From contig RFMG01000249.1 in the NCBI GenBank assembly GCA_009927835.1, positions 1 to 35,626 of the forward strand: a DNA stretch of 35,626 nt, in the 5' to 3' direction. Positions 1 to 10,874 of the stretch are shown here, in pieces. The position numbers and the translations under genes are program-made. Below the pieces are notes generated by a model, which saw nothing but the letters and a program-made list of their open reading frames with translations, did no database searches and was not told the DNA's origin. Every line of letters begins with the position of its first letter. The first letter of the stretch is position 1. Source of the DNA: Verrucomicrobiota bacterium (GTDB lineage: Bacteria > Verrucomicrobiota > Verrucomicrobiia > Methylacidiphilales > Verrucolacustridaceae).

Positions 1-335
1 AGGTTGTAGCAACACTCGGCACTATCCACAAAAACCGGCTTGCCACCCAATCTGGCCACCGCCCCCGCCGTCGCAAAAAAGGTGAAAGTCGGACAAATCA
101 CTTCATCCCCAGGTCCCACCCCGACAGCTTGTAAGGCCAACAGGAGCGCATCCGAACCGTTCGAAACCCCGATCGCGTGGGGCACTCCGATCCACTTGCC
201 AATCTCCTGTTCGAAAGCCTCCACCTCCGGACCCAGCACAAACCTCCCGCTATCCAGCACCTTTTCAAAGGCAGCCAGCAACTCGGCCCGGTAGGGCGCA
301 TGCTCGGCCACCAAATCCAACATGGGTATCCTCAT
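1..335 (-). CDS. DegT/DnrJ/EryC1-family sugar aminotransferase, N-terminal part (cut by window edge)
   Basis: Not in the ORF track because it has no stop inside the window. I translated it from the reverse strand: it begins MRIPMLDLVAEHAPYR and runs about 111 residues to the window edge. The opening (I-P-x-L-D-L), the GRFVLGPEVEAFEQEI stretch, the VSNGSDALLLAL segment and PGDEVICPTFTF are typical of the PLP-dependent DegT/DnrJ/EryC1 (ArnB/WecE-like) aminotransferases, which aminate nucleotide-linked keto-sugars for surface polysaccharides. The catalytic lysine would lie beyond the edge and is not visible. Two ATGs are possible, at 335 and 323; the latter has a GAGG six bases upstream. Substrate cannot be deduced. 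Confidence 0.85.
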   Translation of the reverse strand, partial: MRIPMLDLVAEHAPYRAELLAAFEKVLDSGRFVLGPEVEAFEQEIGKWIGVPHAIGVSNGSDALLLALQAVGVGPGDEVICPTFTFFATAGAVARLGGKPVFVDSAECCYN

Positions 336-365
336 GTACACCTTGTATTTATATTCTTACCAAGA

Positions 366-938
366 TCAACTTGGACTTAATTCGTCCCTTAATTGATCCA
401 ACCTCGTCATTAGTTCCGGACTTTCTTTGGCACGCAGAAGAACCTTAAGATGCCGATGGATATAACTCCAGTCCAACGATCGTGGTTTTTGCCGTATCAG
501 AATTCCACGAATATCGATCCAATCCTGCGGCCGGTTCGCAAAACACTTCATCACCAAGAGATCCTCGGCGGTGCAGGTTTTTATTTTTGCTCCCGGACAA
601 AATTCCACGTCCACGGCGCGCCCGATCGCTTCGCCCTCATAGGGGAGGCAACCCATGGCAAGATCGATCCCAATCCCTTCCGAACTCCGCAAAAGAAGAA
701 CCCGATTCTCAAGGGCAAACTGCCGCGCCTGGGGAATTCTCGCAGCAAACTTTTCCAACCACGCATCCACGAATTCCTCCTCATCACCCAACCCCACCAA
801 CAGACTCAAATCAACATCCAGGGTAAACCGAGGCTCGCCCCAGGCCTGAACCGCCAATCCACCAATGACACAACCCCTCCAGCCCCTCCCTTCCCAAAAC
901 GTCTGCAAACCCAGCGCAAGCTGGGCTAATTCATTCAT
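366..938 (-). CDS. Nucleotidyltransferase of the AbiEii/MNT-like type
   Basis: A 190-residue protein with the Pol-beta-type nucleotidyltransferase signature: GGLAVQAWG at about residues 27-35 followed by TLDVDLSL, giving the G-G-x-A and D-x-D metal-binding residues, and a later IDLAMG. This arrangement is usual in the AbiEii/AbiGii-toxin-like and DUF6036-like nucleotidyltransferases, many of which sit in two-gene toxin-antitoxin or defence modules and transfer nucleotides to tRNA or to a partner protein. Its ATG overlaps the stop of the small gene upstream by four bases (ATGA), so the two are co-translated. Activity as a toxin is inference; it could also be a stand-alone nucleotidyltransferase of unknown target. 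Confidence 0.75.
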   Translation of the reverse strand: MNELAQLALGLQTFWEGRGWRGCVIGGLAVQAWGEPRFTLDVDLSLLVGLGDEEEFVDAWLEKFAARIPQARQFALENRVLLLRSSEGIGIDLAMGCLPYEGEAIGRAVDVEFCPGAKIKTCTAEDLLVMKCFANRPQDWIDIRGILIRQKPRSLDWSYIHRHLKVLLRAKESPELMTRLDQLRDELSPS

Positions 939-1162
939 GTCCTTAACTTGAGAAAGTAACGCTGCTGCTCCACCAATCCTGAAGTAGGCGAGGCCGAAGA
1001 AAATTTAAGTTCCGCCCGAACAGAACCCTGGAGGAATTTCATCGCTCGGGAAGTGTCCGCACATCGAATCTCCTCTTGCCGAATTTTCTCCAATTCAGGG
1101 GAGGCCCGCTGCCATTGCCGGACGCGCTGCTTCATCAGATCTTCCTCAGCCCTCATGGCCAT
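935..1162 (-). CDS. Small hydrophilic partner protein of the nucleotidyltransferase
   Basis: A 75-residue charged protein, predicted mostly helical (EEDLMKQRVRQWQRASPELEKIRQEEI), with no recognised domain. Its stop overlaps the start of the nucleotidyltransferase (ATGA), and it reads divergently from murA. Position, size and overlap suggest a cognate partner or antitoxin-like protein. It is much smaller than AbiEi, and no winged-helix motif was noticed. ATGs at 1162 and 1156 are both possible starts. Unrecognised by sequence; the role is inferred only from the neighbour. Confidence 0.65.
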   Translation of the reverse strand: MAMRAEEDLMKQRVRQWQRASPELEKIRQEEIRCADTSRAMKFLQGSVRAELKFSSASPTSGLVEQQRYFLKLRT

Positions 1163-1268
1163 AATTTAGCCTACCTACAGGACCAAGCGAGGACTGTTTT
1201 TCTCTGAACGATGATCCCCTTCCTTCAGCGAACAAAGGTCTGAGACTTGGACGGACGGGATTGCCCGC

Positions 1269-2600
1269 ATGCCGCATTCTGGGCAGTTTCTGGTTATGGC
1301 CTCGTCCAACGGATCCAAGTTTATTGTTTATGGCGGCAAACCGATTCAGGGAGAGATCGAACCTCAAGGAAACAAGAACGAGGCCATGCCCCTGATGGCC
1401 GCCGCCTGTCTGACCGATCAGCCAGTGACCCTACAGAATATTCCCCAAATTGAGGATGTCCGGCTCATGGAGGAAATCCTGCACGACCTGGGGTTGACCT
1501 CAAGCGAGTCGGACACCGCCCAAGTTCGCCGTACGTTAACCCTACAGGCCAAGGGCACCCCCAAGTCCACGATCCAGCCGGAGTTGGGGTCACGTTTGCG
1601 CGGCTCCGTCACCCTGGCCGGCCCGTTGCTCGCGAGAACCGGTGAAGTCACCCTGCCCCGGCCTGGAGGCGACCGGATCGGTCGTCGCCGCTTGGACACC
1701 CACCTCCAGATTTTTTCCTCCTTGGGAGCTCAGGTCTCCGACATCCGGGACGGCATTCACATCAAAGCCAAAAAACTCAAGGGAGCCGACATCCTTCTCG
1801 ATGAAACCTCGGTCACCGCCACGGAAAACGGTCTTTGTGCCGCCGTCATGGCCGAGGGCGTCACTGTCCTCCACAACGCCGCGAGCGAACCCCACGTGCA
1901 GGCCTTGGGCAACCTGCTCAACGCCATGGGGGGCCGAGTTTCCGGCATCGGCACCAACACCCTGACCATCGAGGGGGTAAAATCCTTGAAAGGCGCCACC
2001 CACCGGATCAGTGCCGACTACCTGGAAGCGGGATCTTTTCTCGCCTTGGCGGCTGTCACCGGCGGTGAGCTCAAAATCAAAAACACGGCACCCCAGAACA
2101 TGAGGATGATCCTTCAGACCTTCGGCCGGTTGGGTATCCGCACGGAAATCAAGGGGCAGGATATTCTCGTTCCCAAGAGGCAGTCCCTCGAAGTCGAAAA
2201 GGAGTTTGGTGGAGCGGTTCCCCATATTGCCGATGCGCCGTGGCCCGGCTTCCCTGCCGACATGACTTCCGTCGCCTTGGTCACCGCCACCCAGTGCAAG
2301 GGCACGGTGCTGATTCATGAAAAGCTTTTTGAATCCCGCCTCTTTTTCGTCGATGGACTTCTCGAAATGGGCGCCCGCATCATTCTTTGTGATCCCCACA
2401 GAGCGGTGGTTTTGGGCTCCGACAAACTTCGCGGAGCAAAGCTCGCCAGTCCGGACATACGTGCGGGAATGGCTCTTCTCATCGCCTCTCTTTGCGCCGA
2501 TGGTGAATCCGAGATTCGGAATATCGGACAAATCGACCGTGGGTTCAGTCGAATCGAGGAGCGTCTTCGTTCCCTCGGCGCCAAGATCCAAAGACAGTGA
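1269..2600 (+). CDS. murA: UDP-N-acetylglucosamine 1-carboxyvinyltransferase (MurA), Asp-type
   Basis: MurA catalyses the first committed step of peptidoglycan synthesis in the cytoplasm, transferring enolpyruvate from PEP to UDP-GlcNAc. The EPSP-synthase fold signatures are visible: [10 protein letters not shown] near the N-terminus (the conserved Lys-Asn), [14 protein letters not shown], and WPGFPADM carrying the catalytic Asp. The residue normally Cys (Cys115 of E. coli) is Asp here, codon GAC at 1671-1673, residue 135 from the first ATG. Asp at this site is known from Chlamydia and Mycobacterium MurA and makes the enzyme insensitive to fosfomycin. Start: the ATG at 1269 has a GGGA eight bases upstream; the ATG at 1296 (MASSNGSKF) would give a more typical N-terminus. 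Length of 434-443 residues is normal. Confidence 0.97.
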   Translation: MPHSGQFLVMASSNGSKFIVYGGKPIQGEIEPQGNKNEAMPLMAAACLTDQPVTLQNIPQIEDVRLMEEILHDLGLTSSESDTAQVRRTLTLQAKGTPKSTIQPELGSRLRGSVTLAGPLLARTGEVTLPRPGGDRIGRRRLDTHLQIFSSLGAQVSDIRDGIHIKAKKLKGADILLDETSVTATENGLCAAVMAEGVTVLHNAASEPHVQALGNLLNAMGGRVSGIGTNTLTIEGVKSLKGATHRISADYLEAGSFLALAAVTGGELKIKNTAPQNMRMILQTFGRLGIRTEIKGQDILVPKRQSLEVEKEFGGAVPHIADAPWPGFPADMTSVALVTATQCKGTVLIHEKLFESRLFFVDGLLEMGARIILCDPHRAVVLGSDKLRGAKLASPDIRAGMALLIASLCADGESEIRNIGQIDRGFSRIEERLRSLGAKIQRQ

Positions 2601-2605
2601 GGTTG

Positions 2606-3106
2606 CTATTTGCCTTTTTTTGAATCACTGGAAACCTTATTTTCGAGCTCCAGGAAAGATCGTCCGACCAAAGTGTCTTTCGTAGGACATAAAATACGCT
2701 TAGCCTCCACAAGTGCACTTTTTGCAATCACAACCTGTCCTTCGGCAAGGGCTGCCTCCACAAATGGCTCAACCAAGCCGTAATATAAATTCCCACCTGC
2801 CTGACCTTTCAACTCACGCAGCGCCTTCCGAAATGCGGTTTCTGCCTCACCCCACTTCCCCGCCTCTATCTTTTCACCAACCTCAGCAGCAACAGAGCCT
2901 ATTCCCAGGTCAAACCTGCGTGTTCGATTTTGAACGAGAATCTGCCTGGATAGATCCTTTACCTCCGCATCATCACCCCTTGCCTTGGCGAACTCCAACA
3001 ACTTCTCCTGTCCTTGAACACGTAGGTCGGCAAAATTCGCAAATCGTTTTGTGAAGCGCACCCAAAAATCCTTCTTGGCCTCTGGAGATGCCTCCCTCTC
3101 ATTCAA
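2606..3106 (-). CDS. C-terminal part of the transglutaminase-like protein (frame-shifted from 3103..4269)
   Basis: A 166-residue frame with no ATG or GTG near its beginning. The track start is a TTG overlapping the stop of the upstream frame. The protein is helical and TPR-like (FAKARGDDAEVKDLSRQIL, AETAFRKALRELKG), without a signal peptide. It reads as a natural continuation of the preceding frame: adding one T to the TTTT run at 3105-3108 (minus strand) joins the two into a 554-residue protein. I therefore treat it as the C-terminal domain of the exported transglutaminase-like protein rather than an independent gene. If the frame break is real, it may be untranslated or made by slippage or TTG reinitiation. 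Confidence 0.6.
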   Translation of the reverse strand: MNEREASPEAKKDFWVRFTKRFANFADLRVQGQEKLLEFAKARGDDAEVKDLSRQILVQNRTRRFDLGIGSVAAEVGEKIEAGKWGEAETAFRKALRELKGQAGGNLYYGLVEPFVEAALAEGQVVIAKSALVEAKRILCPTKDTLVGRSFLELENKVSSDSKKGK

Positions 3107-4269
3107 AAGCTCCCCTGAAGGTACCAGGCGGGAAGAAACTCAGGCTGCACTTCCAATGCCGCATCCACCCAACGGTTGGCATCCTCACGCACGAGGGTTC
3201 GGGCCAGGTCAGTGAAAAGTTTCGCCTGCTGATAACCCGGGGATCTTTCTCGGCTTTTCGCAAGAAAGAGCAACTCCGTGTCCGAGATGGGCCTCCATGT
3301 TTGAGGATCGACGGCATTCCCAACAGGATAGTTTTGCGATTCATATCTACCGCAATCAGTCTCCCAGCGGCCCGGAGAATCCATGTATCCAAACCATGCA
3401 TGCCCCCCATCCTCGCCTTGACCTGAAAAGTAGAGGGTGGGCAGACCCTTAGCCTTTCCCGTCATTGCCGCAAAGTAAGCCTGATCCACACAGATTCCAC
3501 CGCGGGATTTAATTTCAGAGAAAAGATAGGGGCCGTACGGCCATACCAGCTGGTTCGACTCATAACGGCGGATATCGTAACGGATGGAACTAAATACTTT
3601 TGAAAAACCACTTCGGCTCGCCGTGACGTTCTTGCGAGCCCACTCCATTTCCGTATCCACTAGGGGATGATCCACGATGAACTTCATCTCACTTACGGTG
3701 AAATCCCGAAGGTCGCTCAGATATCTCCTTGCAACCTGAAGTTCGGTCATCTGTTGCATTCGCCGAACAGGATCGACCTTCTCCAAAGGAACCAATTCGT
3801 GCGCAACCTGATGATGAGGCCAGCCTTTGGGAAAAGGCTGATCGAAAACAAGCGCGATAGCCACAGCAAGACAAGGAAGCACTTGAATGCACTCCGGGTG
3901 TTCCAACTGAATCCTTAGCAGAATTCGAACTGCCTCGGTTGCATCGTCTTCGGGTCGGAGGTTCTCAAGAAAAGGCCGCAGGAGTTGCGAGTTCTCACCG
4001 AGGGAGCGAAATGCAGCCACCTCCTCTTGCGAAAAGTCTGGTCGGGCATATTCAAGCCACTGCCATACCCGAAAGTTTGCAGCTTCGATCGAGTCAGCCT
4101 TTACATCACCCGGTTTCTTCTTGGAAAACTCCTTCTGCAAAGAAAATTTCAAAGTTTCACGTTCGGCTGTCCAAGTCAGGGGGTCGGTGTGCTCCTGCCA
4201 CCACGTAGCAGCATCTGCTTGGATAAGAGAAAATCCTAGGCAAAGGAGCAGGAGAAACAACCTCACCAT
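3103..4269 (-). CDS. Exported transglutaminase-like protein, N-terminal and catalytic part
   Basis: A 388-residue frame starting MVRLFLLLLCLGFSLIQADA, a clear Sec signal peptide, so it acts in the periplasm or at the cell surface. A transglutaminase-like cysteine-protease core is visible late in the frame: GGICVDQAYFA with Cys260, GGHAWFGYMD with His290, and an Asp at 297 or 305 to complete the triad. The region before it is helical and unrecognised. The gene starts six bases after the stop of the PHP phosphatase gene, so the two form one transcript. The frame ends in TGA at 3103-3105 immediately after a TTTT run, and a second frame continues the protein (see the 2606..3106 entry). Substrate unknown; peptidoglycan or protein crosslinks are possible. 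Confidence 0.75.
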   Translation of the reverse strand: MVRLFLLLLCLGFSLIQADAATWWQEHTDPLTWTAERETLKFSLQKEFSKKKPGDVKADSIEAANFRVWQWLEYARPDFSQEEVAAFRSLGENSQLLRPFLENLRPEDDATEAVRILLRIQLEHPECIQVLPCLAVAIALVFDQPFPKGWPHHQVAHELVPLEKVDPVRRMQQMTELQVARRYLSDLRDFTVSEMKFIVDHPLVDTEMEWARKNVTASRSGFSKVFSSIRYDIRRYESNQLVWPYGPYLFSEIKSRGGICVDQAYFAAMTGKAKGLPTLYFSGQGEDGGHAWFGYMDSPGRWETDCGRYESQNYPVGNAVDPQTWRPISDTELLFLAKSRERSPGYQQAKLFTDLARTLVREDANRWVDAALEVQPEFLPAWYLQGSF

Positions 4270-4275
4270 ACCAAA

Positions 4276-5070
4276 TCATCCCAAAGGGACAGAAATCCGT
4301 TTGCGGGATTGGAACCTTTGAACTTCCGTATACCCCACCTCTTTCACCAAGGCGACTGCCCTGGAAAATTCATACCCCACTTCTTGAGGCGCGTGGGCGT
4401 CAGAGGAGATAAGGATGGGGACACTTCTTCGAAAAGCCTCCTCCAAAAAGACCTTGGAAGGATAAATCTCCATGACCTCTTTTCGAAGGCCTGCCGTACT
4501 CACCTCCATGGCGATTCCCGCCGCTTCAATCGCATCCAAGGTTTCCTTGTAGTACGGCCGCAAATCGCCTTTGGGCCGGTGTCCAAACTTTTTCACCAGA
4601 TCGGGATGGGCCATGAAATCAAAAAGGCCGCTTTTTGCTGCTTGAGTCATGGCTTTGAAGTATTTGGTCCAGACCTCCTCCACCGGCTGATCCTTCCATC
4701 GGGCTAACTTCAGCGGATTGTCCACGTCCCAATCGGGTGTGATGTAGTGAACAGCTCCGATGAAATAGTCGAAGTCTGCTTTTTTGGCCAACTCCCGAAT
4801 CCAACTTTCTCTCCCGGGAATGAAATCGCATTCCAAACCCAAACGAATCGGGAGTTGAGGAAACTCACTCCTCGCTTCGTCCACGAGGCGCAGATACTCG
4901 GGAAAATCCGCCAAATCCATCCGCCAATCGTCAAATTTGGTCGGCATGGGGTTGTGCTCAGAGAATCCAATCTCTCCAAGACCTTTGCGAACGGCCTCCG
5001 CCGCATACTCGCGGGGATGCCCTACCGCATGTCCGCATAACGGGGTATGCATGTGGTAGTCGAAAAGCAT
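4276..5070 (-). CDS. PHP-domain phosphoesterase, histidinol-phosphatase (HisJ/HisK) type
   Basis: A 264-residue protein with the metal-binding PHP motifs in order: DYHMHTPLCGH at the N-terminus, EIGFSEHNP, LGLECDFIPG, GAVHYI, FMAHPDL and ISSDAHAPQEVG at the C-terminus. This is the usual layout and length of HisJ-type histidinol-phosphate phosphatases, which remove phosphate from L-histidinol phosphate in histidine synthesis. No other his gene is present, so the substrate is inferred from family only. The track start at 5073 is a GTG directly before an ATG at 5070; I prefer the ATG. It leads a two-gene unit with the transglutaminase-like gene and is divergent from the LPS operon across about 210 bases. 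Confidence 0.85.
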   Translation of the reverse strand: MLFDYHMHTPLCGHAVGHPREYAAEAVRKGLGEIGFSEHNPMPTKFDDWRMDLADFPEYLRLVDEARSEFPQLPIRLGLECDFIPGRESWIRELAKKADFDYFIGAVHYITPDWDVDNPLKLARWKDQPVEEVWTKYFKAMTQAAKSGLFDFMAHPDLVKKFGHRPKGDLRPYYKETLDAIEAAGIAMEVSTAGLRKEVMEIYPSKVFLEEAFRRSVPILISSDAHAPQEVGYEFSRAVALVKEVGYTEVQRFQSRKRISVPLG

Positions 5071-5172
5071 CACTATTACTAACCCTTACCCGGATTTACC
5101 CAAAGCATCATTTTCAATGTGCCGATCAAAAATATAACTCACATCTGTCTCCTGAGCTTCTTTAGCTAATTC

Positions 5173-5206
5173 CAGTGCGATAGTTTAGAATTCTCGTATC
5201 GCACTG
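5173..5206. repeat. Perfect 10-bp inverted repeat in the divergent intergenic region
   Basis: CAGTGCGATA (5173-5182) and TATCGCACTG (5197-5206) are exact reverse complements separated by 14 bases, and the spacer itself holds the palindrome AGAATTCT. It lies between the minus-strand PHP gene and the plus-strand LPS operon. No T-tract follows on either strand, so it is not an intrinsic terminator. An operator for a dimeric regulator is the likeliest reading. No convincing -35/-10 pair could be assigned around it. Confidence 0.7.
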
Positions 5207-5282
5207 ACCATGAATGACCTGCATTCTGTTTTTTATGCGCTTGTAAGTATCGTCTAGCGCTCATGGTAACGTTGCTCAAACG

Positions 5283-6317
5283 ATGCTCTTTCGGCATCAT
5301 CGCAAGATGGCTTCCTCGACCAAAACCCAGATTTCCATAGCACGTCTGCGATCCACTCTGACCGGCTTTCGCAAGCTCCGGATTCTCGTCGTTGGGGATT
5401 TGATGCTCGACGAGTTCATCTATGGGCGTGTTTCCCGCATCTCCCCCGAGGCTCCGGTTCCGGTTGTGCATGTGGAAAGGGAGTTGGCCTATCCTGGCGG
5501 TGCGGCGAACGTTGCGAGAAATCTTGCTGCAATCGGAATCCATGCCGAATTGAGTGGCGGAATCGGCCAGGACCCTGCGGGACAAAAGCTTCTTACCCTT
5601 CTTCGGCACGGAAAGATTGGAACTTCCGGAATCTGCAGATCCAGTAAATTTCCGACGATTTTGAAAACCCGCATTCTCGCAAGGCAGCAGCAGGTGGTGC
5701 GGGTGGACAGGGAGGAGCCTGCGCATCTCACCCCCAAGGAACGACAAGCAGTTCTGAAAAAAGCCCTGGATGTTTTGCCCCGATGCGACGCCGTGATTCT
5801 CGAGGACTATGGGAAAGGACTGTTTGACCAGCCTCTGGTCGACGCCCTTCTGGTTGCTGCTCAAAAAAAGGGAGTTCCCACAGCGGTCGACCCGAATATC
5901 CACAACCCCCTCGATTGGCATGGGGCCACACTGGTCAAACCCAACCGCGTGGAGGCATTCGGCGCCATCGGCCAACCCGATTCATCCCGGCCTGAGGATT
6001 GGATGGCAGCCGGGGAGGAACTTCTCCTTCGCTGGTCATGCCGTTACCTCCTTCTCACTCTGGGGGAACACGGAATGATTCTTTTTCAACCGCATGCCCG
6101 ACCCTTTGCCATCCCAAGCCGGGCCCAGGAGGTTTATGATGTTTCGGGTGCCGGAGACACCGTCATTTCCCTTCTCGCCGCAGGTCTGGCCGCTGGCCTC
6201 AAAGGTCCCGCTGCGGCGGAGATGGCCAACCTGGCCGCAGGAGTTGTTGTTGGAAAACTCGGCACAGCCACAGTGTCCCCTGCGGAGCTGATCCGTGCCG
6301 CCCGCCATCATGGGTAA
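5283..6317 (+). CDS. rfaE1: D-glycero-beta-D-manno-heptose-7-phosphate kinase (RfaE1/HldE kinase domain)
   Basis: A 344-residue PfkB-family sugar kinase. It shows LVVGDLMLDEFIYGRVSRIS near the N-terminus (the heptose-kinase form of the PfkB start), PGGAANVARNLAAIG, and the C-terminal signature DVSGAGDT with the catalytic Asp at about residue 292. It phosphorylates heptose 7-phosphate at O-1 for ADP-L-glycero-D-manno-heptose, the LPS inner-core sugar. Unlike E. coli HldE there is no fused adenylyltransferase domain, so that activity must be encoded elsewhere. Start is uncertain: neither the ATG at 5283 nor the one at 5307 has a clear Shine-Dalgarno. First gene of the LPS operon; the next gene, gmhB, overlaps its 3' end. 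Confidence 0.93.
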   Translation: MLFRHHRKMASSTKTQISIARLRSTLTGFRKLRILVVGDLMLDEFIYGRVSRISPEAPVPVVHVERELAYPGGAANVARNLAAIGIHAELSGGIGQDPAGQKLLTLLRHGKIGTSGICRSSKFPTILKTRILARQQQVVRVDREEPAHLTPKERQAVLKKALDVLPRCDAVILEDYGKGLFDQPLVDALLVAAQKKGVPTAVDPNIHNPLDWHGATLVKPNRVEAFGAIGQPDSSRPEDWMAAGEELLLRWSCRYLLLTLGEHGMILFQPHARPFAIPSRAQEVYDVSGAGDTVISLLAAGLAAGLKGPAAAEMANLAAGVVVGKLGTATVSPAELIRAARHHG

Positions 6318-6857
6318 AACCGCAGTCTTCCTTGACCGCGACGACACGTTGATCGAAAACGTCCCCTACCTGGGTGACCCCGAAAAAGTAACTCTCCTTC
6401 CCGGGGTTTCTTCCGCCATCGCCGAGCTTCATCGATCCAAACTTCCCCTTATCGTCATCAGCAACCAGTCCGGAGTGGGCCGTGGACTCATCACAAAGGA
6501 AGAAGTTCGATCCGTCGACGCCCGAATGGAGGAGCTCCTGGGTGGGGACAAGCTGTTCACCCATTACGGCCACTGCTACGCAGCTCCTGGCGACCCGTAT
6601 GACGATCGGCGCAAACCCTCTCCCAAAATGCTTCAGGAAGCCGCAGTTGCCTTCGATATCGATCTCAAGAAATCCTTCATGGTCGGAAATCGTTGGAGCG
6701 ACATTCAGGCTGGAAACGCCGCAGGTTGTAAAACCATTTTACTAAACCTGCGTGTCCCACCAGAGGAGTTGGAACGTTCCGTCCAAATAGCCTCCTTCAC
6801 CGCTCGTGACTGGTCATCCGCCAAAGACTGGATCCTGGAGCAATCGGAGAAAATGAA

Positions 6858-6861
<4 letters not shown>
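6310..6861 (+). CDS. gmhB: HAD-IIIA phosphatase, D,D-heptose 1,7-bisphosphate phosphatase type (GmhB)
   Basis: About 183 residues with HAD motifs: FLDRDDTLIE (nucleophile and general acid Asp), ISNQSGVGRG, RKPSPKM and VGNRWSDIQAG. It removes the 1-phosphate from heptose bisphosphate, the step after the kinase encoded just upstream. Two details are unusual: the Gly of the usual DRDGT is Asp, and the zinc-binding Cys loop typical of enterobacterial GmhB is reduced to a single Cys (HCYAAPGDPYDD), so the loop is probably zinc-free. The ATG at 6310 overlaps the kinase stop by eight bases (ATGGGTAA). A GTG at 6295 with GGAG seven bases upstream is an alternative start. Confidence 0.88.
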
Positions 6862-9951
<3,090 letters not shown>

Positions 9952-9965
<14 letters not shown>

Positions 9966-10380
9966 ACTTCTCGCCCTCTTGCTGATCGCAACGGGCCTTG
10001 CGCCCGTCTCGGCTGGCAACGGACCCGAATTTCCGATCGGTTCGGTCATCCAGAATTTCTCCCTTCCACAAGCCGACTCCAGCGGGAAAAAGACCGCGAT
10101 GGTGCATGGAAAGCGCGCGACGGTTGTGAGCCCGAATCAGTTGAAGATCGAGGATCTGAATGTCGAGCTGTTCAATTCCGAGGGGAAGGTGGAGACCACC
10201 ATCACGGCAACCCGAAGCGATTTCTGGAGAAAAGAGAACAGGCTCACCACAGACACGGGGATTCTGGTCAAACGACCCACCCTGATGATCTCCTCGAACG
10301 GTATCGATTGGAACGTCGCAGATTCGAGCGGAACCCTTTACAATCGCGTCCGCGTTGTGCTTTCCAGCTCCAGCCCATGA
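9952..10380 (+). CDS. lptC: LptC-like LPS export protein
   Basis: Starting at the ATG at 9952 (MLSARLLALLLIATGLAPVSAG) the protein is 142 residues with an N-terminal signal or anchor. The body, with VVSPNQLKIEDLNVELFNSEG, TTITATRSDFWRKENRLTTDTG and RVRVVL, reads as alternating beta strands in the style of the LptC/OstA jellyroll. In the Lpt bridge LptC sits in the inner membrane and passes LPS from LptB2FG to LptA. The call relies on this fold pattern and on the position between kdsA and lptA; sequence conservation in this family is low. It overlaps kdsA by 14 bases and lptA by ATGA. Confidence 0.75.
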
Positions 10381-10874
10381 AAAGATTCTTTCTCACGTTT
10401 CTCCTCCTCTTCAACACCACGCGTGGGGAAGACTCCCCTACCCCGCCCCCCTCCAACCTCTCGCCAACGAATTCCACGACCACCATCACCAGCGATTCGC
10501 TGGATTTGAACTTGGGCAAGAAAATGGGACGGAAACAAGGAGTGTTTCGTGGCAACGTCCAGGTCGATGAACCCAGGTTCAAGATGACTTCCAAGGAAAT
10601 GACGGTTTTTTTCGCTGAAAACGATGCGGTCGAATCCTTGGAGGCACGCGAGGACGTGGTCATCGAACGCAAGGACGGATCCAGCAAAACCTCCAGTGAG
10701 AAAGCCCTGTACGATATGAATGAAAAAAAGCTCACCCTCCTGAAGGTCGCTCGCCAACCCAAAGTCGTTTCCAAGGACAAAACCGTTTTTGCGGACAAGA
10801 TCATCCTCTACCCGGAAGAAGACAAGATGATGACGGAGGGGGCAAGCCGGGTGATGCTTCAGAAAGCACCCTGA
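10377..10874 (+). CDS. lptA: LptA/OstA-like periplasmic LPS transport protein
   Basis: From the ATG at 10377 (MKRFFLTFLLLFNTTRGEDS) the product is 165 residues with a signal peptide, so it is periplasmic. ITSDSLDLNLGKK, GVFRGNVQVDEPRFKMTSKEM, ESLEAREDVVIE, and KTSSEKALYDMNEKKLTL are the repeating strand pattern of the OstA/LptA jellyroll, which forms the filament carrying LPS across the periplasm. The start is in an ATGA overlap with lptC. The TGA stop (10872-10874) overlaps the proposed CTG start of lptB. The track start at 10308 is only an upstream extension into lptC. Confidence 0.85.
   Translation: MKRFFLTFLLLFNTTRGEDSPTPPPSNLSPTNSTTTITSDSLDLNLGKKMGRKQGVFRGNVQVDEPRFKMTSKEMTVFFAENDAVESLEAREDVVIERKDGSSKTSSEKALYDMNEKKLTLLKVARQPKVVSKDKTVFADKIILYPEEDKMMTEGASRVMLQKAP

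Noticed and set aside
1590-2591. Long 333-residue minus-strand frame inside murA.
   Set aside because: Antisense shadow of a GC-rich gene; no domain or plausible start, and murA covers it completely with clear motifs.
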